Origin: Dehalococcoidia bacterium | GTDB lineage: Bacteria > Chloroflexota > Dehalococcoidia > Dehalococcoidales > G020351185 | DNA length: 10,064 nucleotides | NCBI GenBank assembly: GCA_030640385.1 | Contig: DAOWJL010000046.1 | Location: 1-10,064 of the forward strand | Reading direction: 5' to 3' | In this document: positions 5,778 to 10,064 of the stretch, piece by piece | How the letters are laid out: every line of letters starts with the position of its first letter | Position numbering within the stretch: the stretch's first letter is position 1 | The notes under the pieces: generated by a model | Seen by the model: the letters and a program-made list of their open reading frames with translations, nothing else | The model's database searches: none | What the model was told of the DNA's origin: nothing | Translations under genes and position numbers: made by a program

Positions 5778-5999
5778 ATGACTATGAGGAAGATGAATAT
5801 TGAATTACTGGCTCCGGTCAGCGGCACAGTGCTACAGAATAACGATGAATTGATAACCGACCCGGAATCAACAATTAACCGTAGCCCGTATGTTAAGGGT
5901 TGGGTGCAGGTAATACAGCTAAGAAAGCCGGAAGAGTTGAAGGAACTACTAACGCCTGATGAATACATATCATATAATGCCAAAATTATTGTGGAGTAG
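5778..5999 (+). CDS. Orphan C-terminal half of glycine cleavage H-like protein, no lipoyl-lysine region
   Basis: A 73-aa frame whose residues ~7-65 match the second half of GcvH: LLAPVSGTVLQNNDELITDP...SPYVKGWVQVIQLRKPEELKELLTPDEYISY, compared with the family pattern YSPVSGEVVEVNE...DPYGEGWLFKI...ELDALLDAEAY. Usual H proteins have about 125-130 residues with the lipoylated Lys in an ESVKA-type motif just before this region. That half is missing. A stop codon lies in frame six codons upstream (5760-5762) and the other two frames upstream show no H-protein sequence, so a single frameshift does not explain it. No convincing ribosome binding site precedes the ATGs at 5778, 5784 or 5793. It may be a decayed remnant or a reduced lipoyl-fold partner protein. 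It stands 115 nt before lipB, in the same direction. Confidence 0.55.
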   Translation: MTMRKMNIELLAPVSGTVLQNNDELITDPESTINRSPYVKGWVQVIQLRKPEELKELLTPDEYISYNAKIIVE

Positions 6000-6114
6000 T
6001 CTGTGTTATGAATTTAGAAGACGTATTTTTAATGTCAACAGGAAGCCAGAGACTGTATTGTTGGACCATGCTGAGCTCATGATTATTATCGCAACTATGG
6101 ACAAGTGTTAACCA

Positions 6115-6819
6115 ATGACACACTGCTGGGTATGCAACCTTGGATTGATTCCTTACAAGGAGGCTCAAGAACTCCAACGCAGGTTGATTACGCTCAGGCA
6201 AGAAAGTAGGATTGATGACATCCTGCTCCTGCTGGAGCACCCGCCGACTGTTACTCTGGGCCGTTTCGCCAGTTCGGAAAATATATTGGTTACACCGGAC
6301 GAACTAAAACGGCGTGGGATTACCCTTTATTCATCTGACCGCGGCGGGGAGGTAACTTTTCACTGCCCGGGGCAGATGGTGGCTTATCCGATTATAGACA
6401 TCAGGCACAGGGTAGGAAGATTGCGCGATTACCTGCACCAGCTGGAAGAAGTCGCTATAGAGACACTGTCTCGCTTCGACATCATCGCCGGGAGGTGGTC
6501 AGAGCACCCCGGTATCTGGAAAGACGGAGAGCAGATAGCCGCCATTGGGTTACTCGTAAGCCGGGGAATAACCATGCATGGCCTTTCACTTAATGTAAAC
6601 CCAGACCTAAATGATTTTGAAGTAATAAACCTGTGTGGTTTACCGGGTAAGAAAGCCACCTCCATAAGCCGGCTGCTGGGCTATGCGGTGGATATTAACG
6701 ATGTTTTTCAATGCACTGAGGACACATTCTCCAGTATATTCGGGGTTGAACTTGAAGCTATATCATCAGAACAAGTGATAGGAGACAGTTATGAGGCAAA
6801 GTCTGCCGGAGTGGTTTAA
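6115..6819 (+). CDS. lipB: Lipoyl(octanoyl) transferase LipB
   Basis: A 234-aa LipB that transfers octanoyl from acyl carrier protein to the lipoyl domain lysine. Family motifs are present: CWVCNLGLIPYKEAQELQRRL at the N-terminus, LLLEHPPTVTLGR (38-50), SDRGGEVTFHCPGQMVAYPIID (74-95), HGLSLNVNPDL (155-165) and LCGLPGKKATSI (173-184), with Cys174 as the expected acyl-carrying residue. The catalytic Lys normally immediately before (I/V)-A-A-I-G is Gln140 here (GEQIAAIG), an unusual change. ATG 6115 has only a weak upstream signal, but a stop codon lies two codons before it. The C-terminal end overlaps lipA by 29 nt, a typical coupled lipBA pair. Confidence 0.93.
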   Translation: MTHCWVCNLGLIPYKEAQELQRRLITLRQESRIDDILLLLEHPPTVTLGRFASSENILVTPDELKRRGITLYSSDRGGEVTFHCPGQMVAYPIIDIRHRVGRLRDYLHQLEEVAIETLSRFDIIAGRWSEHPGIWKDGEQIAAIGLLVSRGITMHGLSLNVNPDLNDFEVINLCGLPGKKATSISRLLGYAVDINDVFQCTEDTFSSIFGVELEAISSEQVIGDSYEAKSAGVV

Positions 6820-7657
6820 GCAGAGGGTGCCGCGAGCCGGTGAAGACTTAGGTGCTGATGCTCTTATAAAGGGGCTTAAGCTGCATACCATCTGTGAAAG
6901 CGGACACTGCCCCAATGTACCGCAGTGCTTTCCCGGCGGAGCCGCTTTCCTGATTCTGGGTAACATATGCACCCGCAACTGCAGCTTTTGCGCCGTGGAT
7001 ACAGGACTACCCCCTCCCCCCGACCCAGATGAACCGGCTAATATCGTCGAAGCTGCCAGGCGGCTTAAAATTGATTACGTTTTTATCACTTCGGTAACAC
7101 GGGATGATATGCCGGATGGCGGCGCCGGTCACTTTGTCCATACAATTGAGCTGATACACCAGGAGTTACCCGGGGTCGGTATGGAGGTCCTCGTGCCGGA
7201 CTTCAAAGGCAATCCTTCAGCTATTGAAGCCGTGGTGCAGGCAGGGCCAGAGGTAATGGGCCACAATATGGAAACCATACCGCGCCTCTATCCCCAGGTC
7301 AGGCCTATGGCTAACTACCAGCGCTCACTTGACGTGCTTCATCAGAGCAAAGAATTCGACCCGGGGGCAGTGACTAAGTCGGGAATAATGCTGGGGCTGG
7401 GGGAGACCAGGGACGAGGTGGTAGCGGTTATGCATGATTTACGGCGGGTTGACTGTGACCTATTGACGCTTGGTCAGTATCTGGCACCGTCACGCCAGAA
7501 TTACCCGGTAATGAACTTCCCCACCCCCCAGGAGTTCGCTGATTATATACCAATCGGACTGGAAATGGGCTTCAAGGGGTTAGCATCAGCACCGCTTATG
7601 AGGAGTTCCTTTAAAGCCGGCGAGCTTTATCGTAAGTCTATCCTGAACAATAAATGA
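6791..7657 (+). CDS. lipA: Lipoyl synthase LipA (radical SAM)
   Basis: A 288-aa lipoyl synthase that inserts two sulfurs at C6 and C8 of the protein-bound octanoyl chain. Auxiliary cluster cysteines fit CX4CX5C (Cys35, Cys40, Cys46) and the radical-SAM cluster fits CX3CX2C (Cys60, Cys64, Cys67). FITSVTRDDMPDGGA, VLVPDFKGN, GHNMETIPRLYPQVRP, KSGIMLGLGET, LTLGQYLAPS and the C-terminal MRSSF with its conserved serine all match LipA. The length is normal. ATG 6791 has AGGAGA five bases before it and lies inside the end of lipB, so translation is coupled. Nothing in the catalytic residues is missing, which implies functional lipoate assembly if the octanoyl step is active. Confidence 0.97.
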   Translation: MRQSLPEWFKQRVPRAGEDLGADALIKGLKLHTICESGHCPNVPQCFPGGAAFLILGNICTRNCSFCAVDTGLPPPPDPDEPANIVEAARRLKIDYVFITSVTRDDMPDGGAGHFVHTIELIHQELPGVGMEVLVPDFKGNPSAIEAVVQAGPEVMGHNMETIPRLYPQVRPMANYQRSLDVLHQSKEFDPGAVTKSGIMLGLGETRDEVVAVMHDLRRVDCDLLTLGQYLAPSRQNYPVMNFPTPQEFADYIPIGLEMGFKGLASAPLMRSSFKAGELYRKSILNNK

Positions 7658-7778
7658 TGTTATGTTTCTATTTTTTCAAACTAATAGGAAGTGCTTTACC
7701 TAATTGGTTAATTTCTCATTAATTCTCCAATTTCCGGCACTCCTGACTACGACTATTAAATCTTCGTAATTCATTATT

Positions 7779-7801
7779 AATTATGATAATATGTCATAAT
7801 T
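7779..7801. repeat. Perfect inverted repeat abutting the activase promoter
   Basis: AATTATGA (7779-7786) and TCATAATT (7794-7801) are perfect 8-bp arms around a 7-nt centre. The right arm ends directly beside the -35 box at 7802. An operator fits the position; the AT-rich stem without a clear U-tract makes a lipA terminator less likely, though not excluded. The remaining lipA-activase gap (7658-7778) shows no gene and only a loose AGTGC/GCACT repeat. Confidence 0.45.
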
Positions 7802-7829
7802 TTGAGAATTGTTCTTAATCAAGTATAAT
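7802..7829 (+). promoter_or_regulatory. Candidate sigma-70-type promoter of the acyl-CoA dehydratase operon
   Basis: TTGAGA (7802-7807, 5 of 6 to consensus), a 16-nt spacer, and a perfect TATAAT (7824-7829) lie just upstream of the activase gene. Transcription would start near 7836, giving a leader of about 24 nt. This is the best promoter in the window, and it carries the 7779-7801 palindrome at its upstream border. Confidence 0.6.
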
Positions 7830-7859
7830 ATATAAAATTTATTAAGTGAATACTATTTT

Positions 7860-8669
7860 ATGTCAAGTTCTATTGTAGCCGGCGTGGATATAGGCAGTAC
7901 TACTGTCAAGGCGTTAATATTAAAAGACGGTGAAATAATCGGCGGCCTAATAGGACCAACCGGGACAAACCCGGCGTTAGCCGGTAAACAGATCTTGGAT
8001 ACGGTAGTTAATGACGCACATTATGCAGCCTCGGATGTTAAATATATAGTAGCTACCGGATATGGCCGGGTTTCAGCTCCGTTTGCTGATAAGACAATCA
8101 CCGAGATAACCTGTCACGGACGTGGTGCACGCCATATATCATCACAGATAAGAACGGTTATTGATATCGGCGGTCAGGATGCCAAAATCGTATCATTGGG
8201 TGAAGATGGCAGAGTTATTGACTTCGTTATAAATGATAAATGCGCCTCAGGAACAGGCAGGTTCCTTGAATCTGCGGCACAACTGGTTCTACACGTACCC
8301 CTCGAAGACCTGGGTGAACTCTCATCCAAGGCGACAAACATTTGCAAGATTTCAACTACCTGTACCGTTTTTGCTCAAACTGAAATAGTATCCCTGCTCG
8401 CAGCCGGAGAGAGCAAAGAAAACGTTATCGCCGGCTTGCACAGTTCAATAGCCAACAGGGTTATCGGCATGGCAAAACGCGTCGGCGTCAAACCGACCAT
8501 TATGATGACCGGTGGTGTTGCCAAGAATATAGGAGTAATAAAGGCATTAGAGAAAAATTTAAACATGGAAGTAATTGTTCCAAGCGATATTGACCCTCAG
8601 CTCGTCGGTGCTCTCGGGGCAGCTTTAATAGCTAACGAAATCTTCACGAATGGCCAAAGAGGGGGTTAG
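7860..8669 (+). CDS. 2-hydroxyacyl-CoA dehydratase activase (BcrA/BadF/BzdN/HgdC family ATPase)
   Basis: A 269-aa ASKHA-fold ATPase that drives low-potential electron injection into its dehydratase. Motifs: GVDIGSTTVKALIL (8-21, phosphate 1), TGYGR (66-70), TVIDIGGQDAKIV (99-111, phosphate 2), NDKCASGTGRFLE (125-137), ISTTCTVFAQTE (164-175) and MTGGVAKN (216-223). Cys128 and Cys168 match the positions that hold the [4Fe-4S] cluster at the homodimer interface in HgdC-type activases. The length of about 260-270 aa is normal for an HgdC-like stand-alone activase. ATG 7860 has only a weak AAGTGA upstream, but the protein N-terminus fits the family. The dehydratase genes follow directly. The activase family does not reveal the substrate. 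Confidence 0.93.
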   Translation: MSSSIVAGVDIGSTTVKALILKDGEIIGGLIGPTGTNPALAGKQILDTVVNDAHYAASDVKYIVATGYGRVSAPFADKTITEITCHGRGARHISSQIRTVIDIGGQDAKIVSLGEDGRVIDFVINDKCASGTGRFLESAAQLVLHVPLEDLGELSSKATNICKISTTCTVFAQTEIVSLLAAGESKENVIAGLHSSIANRVIGMAKRVGVKPTIMMTGGVAKNIGVIKALEKNLNMEVIVPSDIDPQLVGALGAALIANEIFTNGQRGG

Positions 8670-8673
8670 ATTT

Positions 8674-9876
8674 TTGGCAGAAACTACGATTGACTTCAAT
8701 AATAAAGCGTTACTGGACTCATTGGCCACCAGGCTTGAGCAAGAACCGGCAAGGATAACAGAAGCAAAAAAGGAAGGCAAAAAGGTTGTTGGATATTTCT
8801 GCCCCCATATTCCTGAGGAACTTATCCTTGCCGCCGGCATGCTGCCCGTTAGACTGGCATTCGGTGGTGAGCTTGAGCCAGTATCAGCCGGAGAGGATTA
8901 TTTAAAGTCATATAGTTGCTCTTTTGCCCGCAGCTGCCTGGGTTATAGAAAGCTCTCTGATAATTTCTATTATACTGTTGTTGATGCCATCTGCGTAGCC
9001 TATACCTGTGACAGTATGAGAAGAATCCAGGAATACTGGGAAAAGTACTTTGGCATACCGACATTTTCACTCGGTGTAACACAAACCCACGATAGATTCA
9101 GGTCGAAACCGCACGCTAAAGAGTATTTTAAGAATGAGTTAAATCTATTGCGAAGTAGATTGGCAGATTTCAGTGGTAAAACAATCAAGGATGGAGATAT
9201 CCGCAAGACGATAGCGTTATGTAACAAGATAAGGGAGAAGCTATGGCTCTTTTATGAATACCCTCGAAGCAAACAAACGCCGATTGAGTGGCGTGATGTT
9301 CTGGATATAACTCACTCAGGTTTCTTGATGGATAGGGCTGATTTTCTAAACGAACTTGTGAAGATAGACCAGGATTTACGAAAGAGAAAAATAGAGGAGA
9401 TGCCCCCAGATACACGACCCCGCTTAATGATCGGCGGCAGTATAATAGGCATCGGCGACCATAAAGTACTTGATATTATTAAACAGGCAGGTGCCAATAT
9501 CGTAGCCGATAGCACCTGTACCGGTTCCATGTTTTCCCGTAAAAGAGTAAGCATGTCTGGTATTATAGGAAGCCCCATTGATGCCCTGGCTGAACGATAC
9601 TTGTATAACGTTCCCTGTCCTTTTATGACCGATTTACCCAAGAGGCTTAACCGGGTCATCAGGATTGCCAGAGACTACGGAGTGCAAGGACTCGTTTACT
9701 ATAACCTGCAATACTGCGATATTTGGAGGGCGGAGTTTAAATTCATCAAGGACGCTCTATACAAGGAATTATCGGTGCCATCACTTCTTATTGAAACTGA
9801 TTACTCTCCAACCGACGTTGGTACGATAAGAACCAAGGTCGAGGCATTTCTCGAGATGATTGGAGGGCAATTATGA
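8674..9876 (+). CDS. 2-hydroxyacyl-CoA dehydratase subunit (BcrC/BadD/HgdB family)
   Basis: I choose TTG 8674 (400 aa) over ATG 8650 (408 aa). AGAGGGGG (8658-8665) is well placed for the TTG, whereas the ATG lacks a ribosome binding site and would overlap the activase gene by 20 nt. GYFCPHIPEELILAAGMLPVRLAF is the family's N-terminal signature, with the cluster-ligand Cys at residue 43 (TTG numbering). Further cysteines occur in SYSCSFARSCLGYR, AYTCDSM, ADSTCTGSMFSRKR, VPCPFMTD and NLQYCDIWRAEFK, the last region being typical of cluster-binding subunits. The protein would bind a [4Fe-4S] cluster and, with its partner, dehydrate a 2-hydroxyacyl-CoA or reduce an aromatic CoA thioester. The operon has one activase gene and two subunit genes, as in HgdCAB-type systems. 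Substrate unknown. Confidence 0.9.
   Translation: MAETTIDFNNKALLDSLATRLEQEPARITEAKKEGKKVVGYFCPHIPEELILAAGMLPVRLAFGGELEPVSAGEDYLKSYSCSFARSCLGYRKLSDNFYYTVVDAICVAYTCDSMRRIQEYWEKYFGIPTFSLGVTQTHDRFRSKPHAKEYFKNELNLLRSRLADFSGKTIKDGDIRKTIALCNKIREKLWLFYEYPRSKQTPIEWRDVLDITHSGFLMDRADFLNELVKIDQDLRKRKIEEMPPDTRPRLMIGGSIIGIGDHKVLDIIKQAGANIVADSTCTGSMFSRKRVSMSGIIGSPIDALAERYLYNVPCPFMTDLPKRLNRVIRIARDYGVQGLVYYNLQYCDIWRAEFKFIKDALYKELSVPSLLIETDYSPTDVGTIRTKVEAFLEMIGGQL
9861..9867 (+). promoter_or_regulatory. Ribosome binding site for the second dehydratase subunit
   Basis: TGGAGGG lies inside the last codons of the preceding gene, five bases before the ATG at 9873, which itself overlaps the preceding TGA (ATGA). 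This settles the start of the truncated gene at the window end and indicates coupled translation of the two subunits. Confidence 0.6.
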
Positions 9877-10064
9877 ACCTGCCAAATTTACCTGGATTTG
9901 AGAGATTACGCTTCGATACGGAACTGAAAACCTTTGATGGTCTTATGGCTCTATTCCTTAATTCAGCGGAGAGGGTTAGGGCTTCCGGGAAAAAGGTTGT
10001 AGCCAAAGGTCCCCTGTCACCTGTTGACCCCATTTATGCTGCCGGTGCGCTGGCTTATGATCCC
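9873..10064 (+). CDS. Second 2-hydroxyacyl-CoA dehydratase subunit, N-terminal 64 residues (cut by window end)
   Basis: The frame opens at ATG 9873, overlapping the stop of the preceding subunit by four bases (ATGA), with a GGAGGG site upstream, and remains open to the window end. The visible protein begins MNLPNLPGFERLRFDTEL and continues to KKVVAKGPLSPVDPIYAAGALAYDP. The last part, in which a conserved Pro-rich turn precedes an AAGALAYDP segment, corresponds to the xPxELIxAAGxxPV region near the start of BcrB/HgdA/FldB-type subunits. It lacks the Cys that precedes this motif in the first subunit (KGPLSP instead of FCPHIP), consistent with a heterodimer whose two subunits differ around the cluster. 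Confidence 0.8.
   Translation, partial: MNLPNLPGFERLRFDTELKTFDGLMALFLNSAERVRASGKKVVAKGPLSPVDPIYAAGALAYDP

Noticed and set aside
6008..6082. 24-codon open frame between the H-like fragment and lipB
   Set aside because: Too short, no ribosome binding site and no recognisable sequence.
8650..8652. ATG as start of the first dehydratase subunit
   Set aside because: No Shine-Dalgarno upstream, while TTG 8674 has AGAGGGGG at good spacing; the eight extra residues show no family conservation that I recognise.

Overview
The window looks like part of the chromosome of an anaerobic bacterium that makes selenocysteine. The reasons are an in-frame TGA decoded as Sec, a YedE/YedF-type selenium locus, and an oxygen-sensitive 2-hydroxyacyl-CoA dehydratase system. 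Base composition is moderate with AT-rich intergenic gaps. Nothing in the sequence fixes the phylum; an anaerobic Chloroflexota or Firmicutes-like lineage is only a guess. There are no rRNA, tRNA, CRISPR or transposon features.

Positions 1-5014, all minus strand, form a selenium/sulfur-handling locus. In transcription order it holds yedE (membrane transporter), a 177-aa DUF3343-type protein with Cys128, a ribokinase-fold (NnrD/YjeF C-terminal-like) enzyme, a TusA protein, and a DsrE-like protein equal to the C-terminal half of YedF. After a 249-nt gap with its own candidate promoter comes a second copy of the DUF3343 + ribokinase-fold pair. In this second copy the equivalent cysteine codon is TGA. 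The reading frame continues past it for 51 codons that align with the Cys paralog, and a bacterial-type SECIS hairpin with a GGUCU loop lies just downstream. The conventional 128-aa call therefore truncates a 180-aa selenoprotein. The first residues of another, probably membrane, protein run off the left edge.

Positions 5015-5397 are a divergent intergenic region with a candidate yedE promoter. Positions 5398-7657, plus strand, hold a third sulfur-carrier gene (tusA), a 73-aa orphan resembling only the C-terminal half of glycine cleavage H protein without the lipoyl-lysine half, and the overlapping lipoate genes lipB and lipA. LipB keeps its catalytic Cys but has Gln where the catalytic Lys is expected.

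Positions 7658-10064, plus strand, hold a promoter with a palindrome next to it, then an operon for an ATP-dependent activase and two subunits of a BcrC/HgdB-family 2-hydroxyacyl-CoA dehydratase; the second subunit is cut by the window end. Its substrate cannot be told from this sequence.

The most novel item is the duplicated two-gene module (extended DUF3343 protein plus NnrD-like enzyme), one copy Sec and one copy Cys, interleaved with YedE, TusA and split YedF. Together these suggest a selenium or sulfur carrier relay whose chemistry is undescribed as far as I know.
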